Positions 7,268-12,996 of a stretch of 12,996 nt of DNA are shown piece by piece. The notes under the pieces are model-generated. The model was not told where the DNA came from. It did no database searches and was given only the letters and a program-made list of their open reading frames with translations. Made by a program: the position numbers and the translations under genes. Position 1 is the stretch's first letter. Each line of letters starts with the position of its first letter. Origin of the DNA: Actinotalea sp. (GTDB lineage Bacteria; Actinomycetota; Actinomycetes; Actinomycetales; Cellulomonadaceae); contig JACIXM010000326.1 of assembly GCA_014360395.1 (NCBI GenBank), positions 1 to 12,996 on the forward strand. The letters run 5' to 3'.

Positions 7268-8235
7268 GCCGTGGCCTCCGTCCCGCCGCGCGCCGTCGCG
7301 GCGTACCGCGTCGGGTCCAGGTCGGCGACGAAGACCCGCTGGAGCATGTGCCAGTGCGTGGGGTCGGCGGCGATGTCCCTCGCGAGCACGTCGACCCAGG
7401 CCTGGCTGGCCGCGACGACCTGCGCCGGCCGGTCGAGCCCTTCCGGCACCGCGACCGGCGGGTGGAAGCGGACGAGGATCCCCCACCGCGAGCCCGCCGC
7501 CCTCCGCCGTGCACCGCGCAGGCGCTCGTGCTGGACCGTGACGGGCAGGAGGGGCGCGCCCGTCGTCACCGCGAGCGCCGCGGGGCCGGCGGCGACCCGG
7601 GCACGCTCCCCGAACAGGTCGACCTCGACGCCCCGGGCCGTCAGGTCGCGGTCCGCCAGCAGCGGGACCAGCAGCCCGCCGCCCCGGACGGCCCGGACGA
7701 GCTCACGGAAGACGTCACCCCCGTCGTCCAGCGGCAGGATCCGCAGCCCGATCCCCTCACGGAGCCGGAGGAACTCGTCGAACACCTCGGCGGGACGCAG
7801 CCGCTCCGCGACGGTGAGGACGGGCGCGATCGCACGCGTCGCCCACGCGCCGGCGAGGTCCCAGTTCCCCTGGTGCGACAGCGCCAGGACGAGACTGGTC
7901 CCCGCGTCGACCAGTGCTCGGACCTCCTGGAGGCCCTCGGCACGCACGCGCGCCTCGACCCGCTGCCACGGCAGCCGCGTGAGGGTGAAGGCCTCGGCGT
8001 AGTACCGCAGGTAGGTGCGCATGCCGGCGCGACTGAGCCGGCGCAGCTCGCGTGGCGTGGCGAGCGGCCGCGCGCGGGCGATGTTCGCCTCGAGCCGGCG
8101 GACGCCGGAGCCGCGGCGTGCCCAGGCCACGTCGGCGGCGACGTGCATGGCTGCGCGCACGACCGGTTCGGGCAGCCGGGCCGCGAGGTGCCAGCCGCGC
8201 AGCAGGAGCCCGGCGGTGTCGCGTCGGCGGCTCAC
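7264..8235 (-). CDS. PatA-like PIM acyltransferase (LPLAT / lauroyltransferase family)
   Basis: The 323-residue protein belongs to the HtrB/PatA branch of lysophospholipid acyltransferases. The HxxxxD catalytic motif is H121-D126 in LSHQGNWDLAGAW. Downstream are PLLADRDLTARGVEVDLFGE, where a glutamate like the PatA active-site Glu is expected, and the substrate-pocket segment GPAALAVTTGAPLLPV. In mycobacteria PatA (Rv2611c in M. tuberculosis) palmitoylates the mannose of PIM1/PIM2 on the cytoplasmic side and lies exactly between pgsA and pimA, as here. Many relatives are peripheral membrane proteins. The GTG at 8235 overlaps the pgsA stop as GTGA and shows no strong Shine-Dalgarno, suggesting coupling. 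The gene's own stop overlaps the pimA start. Assignment to PIM acylation rests on family plus synteny. Confidence 0.94.
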   Translation of the reverse strand: MSRRRDTAGLLLRGWHLAARLPEPVVRAAMHVAADVAWARRGSGVRRLEANIARARPLATPRELRRLSRAGMRTYLRYYAEAFTLTRLPWQRVEARVRAEGLQEVRALVDAGTSLVLALSHQGNWDLAGAWATRAIAPVLTVAERLRPAEVFDEFLRLREGIGLRILPLDDGGDVFRELVRAVRGGGLLVPLLADRDLTARGVEVDLFGERARVAAGPAALAVTTGAPLLPVTVQHERLRGARRRAAGSRWGILVRFHPPVAVPEGLDRPAQVVAASQAWVDVLARDIAADPTHWHMLQRVFVADLDPTRYAATARGGTEATA

Positions 8236-8855
8236 GGCGCCGGCGCCGATCCGCCGGCCGCCAGGAACTGGCGGCGCACGTGCACGACCCGCTGCACGAC
8301 CGTGACGAGGCTGGCCAGCGCGAGGAGGCCGAGGACCACGGTGAGGACCACCGCGGGGAGCCCGAGCCCGACGGCCGCCGTCGTCGTCAGCACGAGGACG
8401 AGCCGGTCGGCCCGCTCGGCGATGCCGACGTCGGCGCGCATCCCCAGGCCCTCGGCGCGGGCGCGGGCGTACGGGACGATCGAGCCGAGGACCAGGCACG
8501 CCAGCGCCAGCACCGCGCCCACGGGGTCCTCGCCGCGCCCGGCGAGGTAGACGACGAGCGCCGCGAAGATGGCCCCGTCGCCGAAGCGGTCCAGCGTGGA
8601 GTCCAGGAAGGCGCCCCAGCTGCTGGTCCGGCCGGACCGGCGTGCCATCGTGCCGTCGAGCAGGTCCGACAGGACGAAGACGGTGATGACCAGGGTGCCG
8701 ACGAACAGGTACCCGAGCGGGTAGAGGGTCAGCGCCGCGACGACGACGCCGATCGTGCCCACCAGCGTGACGGCGTCCGGCGAGACGCCCGCGCGCAGCA
8801 GGGCGTCCGCCACGGGGTCGACGACCCGCGCGACGACCTTGCGGAGCCGGCGCAT
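8232..8855 (-). CDS. pgsA: Phosphatidylinositol phosphate synthase (CDP-alcohol phosphatidyltransferase)
   Basis: This inner-membrane enzyme joins CDP-diacylglycerol and inositol 1-phosphate to phosphatidylinositol phosphate, the precursor for PIMs. The 207-residue protein contains the full CDP-alcohol phosphotransferase signature D-x2-DG-x2-AR-x8-G-x3-D-x3-D at D64, D67-G68, A71-R72, G81, D85 and D89, which bind two metals and CDP. About six transmembrane helices are visible. The segment SIVPYARARAEGLG after the signature is typical of actinobacterial PgsA1/PIPS rather than of phosphatidylglycerophosphate synthase. The ATG at 8855 overlaps the upstream HIT stop by one base (TGATG). The order HIT, pgsA, acyltransferase, pimA equals that of M. 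tuberculosis Rv2613c to Rv2610c, which strengthens the inositol specificity. Confidence 0.95.
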   Translation of the reverse strand: MRRLRKVVARVVDPVADALLRAGVSPDAVTLVGTIGVVVAALTLYPLGYLFVGTLVITVFVLSDLLDGTMARRSGRTSSWGAFLDSTLDRFGDGAIFAALVVYLAGRGEDPVGAVLALACLVLGSIVPYARARAEGLGMRADVGIAERADRLVLVLTTTAAVGLGLPAVVLTVVLGLLALASLVTVVQRVVHVRRQFLAAGGSAPAP

Positions 8856-9439
8856 CAGGTCCCCGCCCCTCGGTCCGCCGGCCAGGACGCCGCGAGCCGC
8901 TCCCGGGTGTCCCCGAGCAGCTCCGGCATGGCCTTCGTCCGGCCGACGATCGGCAGGAAGTTGCTGTCGCCGGCCCAGCGTGGGACGACGTGCTGGTGCA
9001 GGTGGGCGGCGATGCCGGCGCCGGCGACCGCGCCCTGGTTCATCCCGAGGTTGAACCCCTGCGGCCCCATGGTCTCCCGCAGCACACGCATCGCCGTCCG
9101 GGTCAGGGCGGCGAGCTCGGCGACCTCCGGCTCGGTCAGGTCCGTGTAGTCCGCGACGTGCCGGTAGGGCAGCACCATGAGGTGCCCGGAGTTGTACGGG
9201 TAGAGGTTGAGCAGCACGAAGCAGACCGCCGCGCGGTGGACGACGAGCGCCTCGGCGTCGTCCTCCGCAGCGGCCACACGGCAGAAGGGGCACGCCTGCT
9301 CGCCGGAGTCCGCGGGCTTGTCCTGGCCCCCGATGTAGACCATGCGGTGCGGTGTCCACAGCCGGCCGAAGCCGTCCGGGTGGCCGGCCAGGTCCCCCGC
9401 GTCGTCGACGCGGGCCTCGTCCTCGCTCCCCCCGGTCAC
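8855..9439 (-). CDS. HIT-family diadenosine tetraphosphate phosphorylase-like protein
   Basis: The 194-residue protein carries the histidine triad HLHQHVV (H146, H148, H150) and the CPFC pair (C50, C53) often found near the start of this branch. RLWTPHRMVYI, LNLYPYNSGHLMVLPYRHV, GFNLGMNQG and VVPRWAGDSNFLPIVG match the actinobacterial group that includes M. tuberculosis Rv2613c, described as an Ap4A phosphorylase that cleaves Ap4A with phosphate to ADP and ATP. The first 25 or so residues are acidic and Gly-rich and probably disordered. The start is GTG at 9439, two bases past the thrS stop, with AGG at 7 nt spacing. It lies between thrS and pgsA as in mycobacteria. Ap4A phosphorylase activity is inferred; a generic HIT hydrolase is the alternative. 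Confidence 0.93.
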   Translation of the reverse strand: MTGGSEDEARVDDAGDLAGHPDGFGRLWTPHRMVYIGGQDKPADSGEQACPFCRVAAAEDDAEALVVHRAAVCFVLLNLYPYNSGHLMVLPYRHVADYTDLTEPEVAELAALTRTAMRVLRETMGPQGFNLGMNQGAVAGAGIAAHLHQHVVPRWAGDSNFLPIVGRTKAMPELLGDTRERLAASWPADRGAGT

Positions 9440-9441
9440 GG

Positions 9442-11439
9442 TCAGACCTGCGCGCGCGTGCGGACGGCCTCGACGACGCGGCGCACGGCCTCCTCGACGG
9501 GCACCCCGTTGTCCTGGCGCCCGTCGCGGTAGCGGAAGGACACCGCCCCGGCGGCGACGTCCTCGCCGCCGGCGATGAGGACGAACGGCACCTTCTGGGT
9601 GCTGGCGTTGCGGATCTTCTTGCCGAACCGGTCGTCCGAGAGGTCCAGCTCCGCCCGGACCCCCTCGGCCCGCAGCCGCGCGACGACGTCGGCGAGGTAG
9701 TCGTTGAACGGCTCCGCGACCGGGACCGCGACGGCCTGCACCGGCGCCAGCCACGCCGGGAACGCCCCGGCGTAGTGCTCGGTCAGGACCGCGAAGAACC
9801 GCTCGATCGACCCGAACAGCGCGCGGTGGATCATCACGGGACGCTGCCGGGTCCCGTCCGGCGCCGTGTACTCCAGGTCGAACAGCTCCGGCAGGTTGAA
9901 GTCGAGCTGGATCGTCGACATCTGCCAGGTCCGGCCGATGGCGTCCTTGGCCTGGACGGAGATCTTGGGGCCGTAGAACGCCGCGCCGCCCGGGTCCGGG
10001 ACCAGCTCGAGGCCGGAGGCGGTGGCGACCTCCTCCAGCGTGCGGGTGGCCGCCTCCCAGATCTCCTCCGAGCCCACCGACTTCTCCGGGTTGCGCGTGG
10101 ACAGCTCCAGGAAGAAGTCGTCGAGGCCGTAGTCCTTGAGCAGCTCCAGGACGAAGGTGAGCAGACGCGTCAGCTCGTCCTTCATCTGGTCCTGCGTGCA
10201 GTAGATGTGCGCGTCGTCCTGCGTGAAGCCGCGGGCGCGTGTCATGCCGTGCACGACCCCGGACTTCTCGTAGCGGTACACCGTGCCGAACTCGAAGAGC
10301 CGCAGCGGCAACTCGCGGTAGCTGCGCCCGCGGGACCTGAAGATCAGGTTGTGCATCGGGCAGTTCATCGGCTTGAGGTAGTAGTTCTGGCCGGCCTTGC
10401 GCAGCGTCCCGTCGGCGTCGCGCTCCTCGTCCATCTGCATGGGCGGGTACATGCCGTCGGCGTACCAGTCCAGGTGGCCCGACGTCCGGAACAGCTGCTC
10501 CTTGGTGATGTGCGGGCTGTAGACGAAGGAGTAGCCCGCCTCCACGTGCCGCCGGCGCGAGTAGTCCTCCATCTCCTGGCGGACGATGCCGCCGCGGGGG
10601 TGGAACACCGCCAGGCCGGAGCCGATCTCGTCGGGGAAGGAGAAGAGGTCCAGCTCGGTCCCCAGGCGGCGGTGGTCGCGCCGCTCCGCCTCGGCGATGC
10701 GGTCGAGGTGCGCCTTGAGCTCGTCCTTGGACGGCCAGGCCGTGCCGTAGACGCGCTGCAGCTGCGGGTTCTTCTCCGAGCCCCGCCAGTAGGCCGCCGC
10801 CGTGCGGGTCAGCTGGAAGCCGTTGCCGATCAGGCGCGTGCTGGGCAGGTGCGGGCCGCGGCACAGGTCCTGCCACGCCACCGACCCGTCGCGCCGGAGG
10901 TTCTGGTAGATGCTCAGCCCACCCTGGCCGACCTCGACGGACGCGCCCTCGGTCCCGGCCGCGGATCCCTTGATGCCGATGAGCTCCAGCTTGTAGGGCT
11001 CGTCGGCCAGCTCGGCCCGGGCGTCGTCGTCGGCCAGCTCCCAGCGCCGGAAGGTCTGGCCCTCCTTGACGATGCGCTGCATGACCTTCTCCAGCGCCTT
11101 GAGGTCCTCGGGCGTGAAGGGGGTGTCGACGTCGAAGTCGTAGTAGAAGCCGTCCGTCACCGGCGGGCCGATGCCGAGCCGTGCCTGCGGGTGCAGCTGC
11201 TGCACCGCCTGGGCGAGCACGTGGGCCGTCGAGTGGCGCAGGACCGCCAGGCCGTCGGGCGAGTCGATCGTCACGGGCTCGACCGTGACCCCCGCGGTGA
11301 GCGGCGTGGCCAGGTCGACCAGCTCACCGTCGACCCGCATCACGACGACGTCGCGGCGGTCCCGGTAGAGCTCCGTCCCCGTCGTGCCGGCCTCCAGCGT
11401 CCGTTCGACACCATCGGCGGTCAGGGTGATCTGTGGCAC
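9442..11439 (-). CDS. thrS: Threonyl-tRNA synthetase
   Basis: The 665-residue protein has the full bacterial ThrRS layout. It starts with a TGS domain (about 1-60). The editing (SAD) domain follows, with HxxxH at H69/H73 in [12 protein letters not shown] and the Cys/His pair in DLCRGPHLP. The class-II catalytic core has the three zinc ligands C360 (MNCPMH), H411 (TQDDAHIYC) and H538 (MIHRALFG), plus [10 protein letters not shown] and motif 2 around VYRYEKSG...GMTRARGF. The C-terminal anticodon-binding domain begins near [10 protein letters not shown]. It charges tRNA-Thr and removes mischarged serine. The GTG start at 11439 is preceded by GAGGAG with 5 nt spacing; the upstream open frame to 11667 has no ThrRS similarity and is excluded. 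A candidate promoter lies 29 nt upstream. No T-box signature is visible. Confidence 0.97.
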   Translation of the reverse strand: MPQITLTADGVERTLEAGTTGTELYRDRRDVVVMRVDGELVDLATPLTAGVTVEPVTIDSPDGLAVLRHSTAHVLAQAVQQLHPQARLGIGPPVTDGFYYDFDVDTPFTPEDLKALEKVMQRIVKEGQTFRRWELADDDARAELADEPYKLELIGIKGSAAGTEGASVEVGQGGLSIYQNLRRDGSVAWQDLCRGPHLPSTRLIGNGFQLTRTAAAYWRGSEKNPQLQRVYGTAWPSKDELKAHLDRIAEAERRDHRRLGTELDLFSFPDEIGSGLAVFHPRGGIVRQEMEDYSRRRHVEAGYSFVYSPHITKEQLFRTSGHLDWYADGMYPPMQMDEERDADGTLRKAGQNYYLKPMNCPMHNLIFRSRGRSYRELPLRLFEFGTVYRYEKSGVVHGMTRARGFTQDDAHIYCTQDQMKDELTRLLTFVLELLKDYGLDDFFLELSTRNPEKSVGSEEIWEAATRTLEEVATASGLELVPDPGGAAFYGPKISVQAKDAIGRTWQMSTIQLDFNLPELFDLEYTAPDGTRQRPVMIHRALFGSIERFFAVLTEHYAGAFPAWLAPVQAVAVPVAEPFNDYLADVVARLRAEGVRAELDLSDDRFGKKIRNASTQKVPFVLIAGGEDVAAGAVSFRYRDGRQDNGVPVEEAVRRVVEAVRTRAQV

Positions 11440-11468
11440 GTGCTCTCCTCGGTCTGGACGGCCCGACG

Positions 11469-11497
11469 ATCGTACCGACGCGCCGGGGTCGTGCCGG
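11469..11497 (-). promoter_or_regulatory. Candidate thrS promoter
   Basis: On the minus strand CCGGCA (11492-11497), a 17-nt spacer and TACGAT (11469-11474) precede the thrS GTG by 29 nt. The -10 and the five bases after it (TACGATCGTCG) are identical to those at the tRNA-Val promoter candidate, and the -35 differs by one base, which makes both assignments more believable than either alone. Confidence 0.45.
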
Positions 11498-11683
11498 GCC
11501 CCGACGCACCCGGTGGGCGCGGCGATGGCGCGCTGGGCCGGACGGGTGACAGCCGACCCCCGGAAGGCCGGTCCGCTGGGTGAAGATCGTCGCGTCCGCA
11601 GGCCGCTGACCTGCGACGACGGAGGACGGGTCGCGCACGGCGCCGAAGCGTCCGTTCGGGGGATCACGACAGGAAGATCAGGT
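11498..11683 (-). other. Non-coding spacer between tRNA-Val and thrS
   Basis: I see no gene here. Two dyads stand out. CCGAA and TTCGG flank a 7-nt loop (11643-11659, 24 nt past the tRNA 3' end). CGCAGG and CCTGCG flank a 7-nt loop (11597-11615). Either could end the tRNA transcript, but neither is followed by a T run. No T-box element, threonine-rich leader peptide or known riboswitch core is recognisable. Confidence 0.4.
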
Positions 11684-11754
11684 GGGCGATACTGGGTTCG
11701 AACCAGTGACCTCCTCGGTGTGAACGAGGCGCTCTACCACTGAGCCAATCGCCC
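11684..11754 (-). tRNA. tRNA-Val (anticodon CAC)
   Basis: The 71-nt minus-strand sequence folds as a canonical cloverleaf. It has a 7-bp acceptor stem (GGGCGAT with ATCGCCC), a D arm with GCTC/GAGC, an anticodon stem CCTCG/CGAGG around loop TTCACAC (anticodon CAC, reads GUG), a 5-nt variable loop, and a T arm ACTGG/CCAGT enclosing TTCGAAC. CCA is not encoded; the bases after the acceptor stem are ACC. It stands alone upstream of thrS on the same strand, with its own candidate promoter. Confidence 0.97.
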
Positions 11755-11788
11755 TCGCGCCGGCCGGTCACCCGGGGACGCGTCGACG

Positions 11789-11817
11789 ATCGTAGCGAAT
11801 CGTCAGCGGTTTGCCGA
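11789..11817 (-). promoter_or_regulatory. Candidate tRNA-Val promoter
   Basis: On the minus strand TCGGCA (11812-11817), a 17-nt spacer and TACGAT (11789-11794) lie 34 nt before the tRNA 5' end. The -35 matches TTGACA at 4 of 6 positions and the -10 fits TANNNT. The following bases repeat the thrS promoter's TACGATCGTCG. Confidence 0.5.
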
Positions 11818-12015
11818 ACGAGGCGAATACGCTGGTCGATGAGTGGTCGAGAGTGACGCACCACGGTCGGTTCCCGGCGGCGCCGGGGTCGGTCGGCGGC
11901 GTGACCGTCGGCGACCTGCTCGCCGTCGGGGGACGACCCGCACGGGAGGACCCGTTCGGGTGGAGGTCGGGGGCGCGGTCAGCGGCTCCGCCGAAGAGGA
12001 GCGGGAGGGGTGAGG
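11818..12015 (+). other. Upstream region of the SsgA-like gene, no gene seen
   Basis: The stretch is open in one plus frame but shows no recognisable protein and runs into ssgA-like in the wrong frame. TACGCT (11828-11833) fits a -10 pattern on the plus strand but lacks a -35 at the right distance. A short dyad GGCGA/TCGCC lies near 11910-11925. If transcription starts near 11840, the gene has an unusually long untranslated leader of about 175 nt. Confidence 0.3.
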
Positions 12016-12444
12016 ATGACCGAGCCCACACGGGACGTCTGCGAGGTCGTCCCGATGCATCTGGTGCTGCCCGATGCCAGCGTTCTCCCCATCAGCGCCG
12101 AGCTGCACTTCGCGCCGTCGGACCCCTACACGGTCCGCATCGTGTTCCGGGGGACGAGCTCCGTGTCGACCTGGCTCATCGGGCGGGAGCTCATCGCCCA
12201 CGGGCTCCTCGCCGACGCGGCCGCCCCCGCCGGGACGGGTGACGTACGCATCTGGCGGGACGAGGACCCGGCGTACCTGCTCGTCGGCCTGTCCGGCGTC
12301 GAGGGCGACGCGCTGCTCGCCGGACCGGCCGACCCGTTCGTGCGCTTCGTCGCCGCGACCGTCGCGCTCGTCCCGTTCGGGTCCGAGGGCCCCGTCATGG
12401 AGGACGAGATCTCCCGGCTGATCGTCACCCTGCTCGACGCCTGA
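12016..12444 (+). CDS. SsgA-family sporulation/cell-division regulator-like protein
   Basis: The 142-residue protein has the length and landmarks of SsgA-like proteins (SALPs): a hydrophobic N-terminal strand set (MHLVLPD...LPISAELHF), DPYTVRIVF, the W.I.RELIAHGL helix (53-64), GTGDVRIW (73-80), LVGLSGVEGDALLAGPADPF and a C-terminal acidic MEDEISRLIVTLL helix. In Streptomyces SsgA and SsgB control septum placement, and SsgB recruits FtsZ; other members act in cell-wall steps of sporulation. Which paralogue this is cannot be told. The ATG at 12016 has GGAGG 7 nt upstream; the in-frame GTG at 12010 is too close to that site. It is transcribed away from tRNA-Val and thrS and converges on the aminotransferase gene. 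Confidence 0.9.
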   Translation: MTEPTRDVCEVVPMHLVLPDASVLPISAELHFAPSDPYTVRIVFRGTSSVSTWLIGRELIAHGLLADAAAPAGTGDVRIWRDEDPAYLLVGLSGVEGDALLAGPADPFVRFVAATVALVPFGSEGPVMEDEISRLIVTLLDA

Positions 12445-12451
12445 GGCCGGC

Positions 12452-12468
12452 ACCGGTCGTCGCCCGGT
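12452..12468. other. Weak dyad between convergent genes
   Basis: ACCGG and CCGGT flank a 7-nt loop in the 24-bp gap between the SsgA-like stop and the aminotransferase stop. It is the only stem in the gap and could help end transcription from both sides, but it is short and lacks T runs. Confidence 0.2.
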
Positions 12469-12996
12469 TCACGGGTCGACGTCGTCCGCCGCGCGCTCGG
12501 CGTACAGCTCCACGACCCGCCGGGTCAACGGCGTGACGTCCAGGGGGACCCCGTCCAGCGCGACCACCGGCACGGTCGTCCGGACCGAACCGGTCAGGGC
12601 CAGGCCGCTCCCCCGGCCGACGACGTCCTGCAGGACCGACCAGGGCAGCTCGCCGGGGGTCGCCTCGCGCACCGGGAGCCCGGCCTCGGCCGACCACTCC
12701 AGGACCAGGGCCCGGGTGATCCCGGCGAGACAGCCGGTCGACAGAGCGGGGGTGAGCAGCTCCTCCCCCACCTGGACGAAGACGTTGCTCCCCGTGCCCT
12801 CGCAGAGATCACCGACCGTGTTGGCCAGCAGCGCCTCGTCCGCGCCCTGGGCGGCCGCCCGGGCGAGCGCGACGACGTTCTCCGCGTAGGACGTCGTCTT
12901 CAGGCCGGCGACCGGCGACCGCTCGTTGCGGACCCAGGGCACGCGGACCACCCGGGCGGGCGTCGGCACTCCGCCGGGCGCGCCGGCCGGCCCGGC
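12469..12996 (-). CDS. Class-IV aminotransferase, PabC (aminodeoxychorismate lyase)-like, 5' end cut by window edge
   Basis: The C-terminal 175 residues are visible; the frame stays open to the right edge, so roughly the first third to half is missing. The PLP lysine is at 12898-12900 in GLKTTSYAENVVAL. The glutamate that contacts the PLP ring nitrogen is at 12799-12801 in CEGTGSNVF, followed by ELLTPAL and GCLAGITR, the usual phosphate-binding turn. This order fits 4-amino-4-deoxychorismate lyase, which makes p-aminobenzoate for folate, and also branched-chain or D-amino-acid aminotransferases of the same fold. The short spacing and KTTSYAENV pattern favour the PabC-like group. The N-terminal substrate-determining part is not visible. 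It converges with the SsgA-like gene, 24 bp apart. Confidence 0.93.
   Translation of the reverse strand, partial: AGPAGAPGGVPTPARVVRVPWVRNERSPVAGLKTTSYAENVVALARAAAQGADEALLANTVGDLCEGTGSNVFVQVGEELLTPALSTGCLAGITRALVLEWSAEAGLPVREATPGELPWSVLQDVVGRGSGLALTGSVRTTVPVVALDGVPLDVTPLTRRVVELYAERAADDVDP

Noticed and set aside
11440..11667. N-terminal extension of thrS to 11667
   Set aside because: The TGS domain begins at the GTG at 11439, which has a strong ribosome site; the extension has no ThrRS similarity.
11440..11683. T-box riboswitch for thrS
   Set aside because: No T-box core sequence or specifier arrangement could be found in the leader.
11684..11754. tRNA-Val as a used integration (att) site
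   Set aside because: No partial copy of the tRNA 3' end and no integrase gene is present in the window.
11811..12242. Plus-strand open frame from TTG 11811 through the SsgA-like gene
   Set aside because: It overlaps the SsgA-like gene in another frame, lacks a ribosome site, and shows no recognisable domain.
1..12996. CRISPR array, tandem repeats or phage and defence genes
   Set aside because: No regularly spaced repeats and no such protein families were seen; gene content is conserved housekeeping plus the items flagged above.

Overview
The window comes from a very GC-rich actinobacterium. Third codon positions are almost all G or C, GTG starts are common, and long antisense shadow frames run opposite every real gene. 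A phosphatidylinositol mannoside (PIM) module, an SsgA-family protein and a gene order close to the thrS to yebC block of Mycobacterium tuberculosis all point to Actinomycetes. The style suggests a Micrococcales or Kineococcus-like genome rather than a mycobacterium, but that is inference.

Layout, right to left along the minus strand. A partial class-IV aminotransferase (PabC-like, minus) lies convergent to a plus-strand SsgA-like gene. Next come a tRNA-Val(CAC) and thrS, each behind a similar candidate promoter. From thrS a tightly packed minus-strand operon follows: thrS, a HIT-family Ap4A phosphorylase-like gene, pgsA (phosphatidylinositol phosphate synthase), an acyltransferase (PatA-like), pimA, a LemA-like membrane protein and a PrsW-type membrane metalloprotease. 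Junctions in this chain are a 2-nt gap, a 1-nt overlap and four 4-nt overlaps. After 73 bp holding a perfect hairpin come pdxS and a NUDIX gene whose start overlaps the pdxS stop. kynU (kynureninase) then sits alone on the plus strand, followed by pdxT and yebC on the minus strand; yebC runs off the left edge.

How the genes work together: PgsA, PatA and PimA make phosphatidylinositol phosphate, mannosylate phosphatidylinositol and acylate the product, which is the start of PIM synthesis at the inner membrane face. PdxS and PdxT form pyridoxal 5'-phosphate (PLP) synthase. KynU, and the PabC-like enzyme at the edge, use PLP. ThrRS and the HIT enzyme may be linked through Ap4A, a synthetase by-product.

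Most of the window is conserved housekeeping. I see no phage, CRISPR, insertion sequence or obvious defence system. The points most worth a second look are the LemA-like/PrsW pair fused translationally to the PIM operon, the antisense kynU that splits pdxS from pdxT and appears to have a leaderless promoter, the SsgA-like gene beside tRNA-Val, and a repeated promoter block shared by thrS and tRNA-Val.
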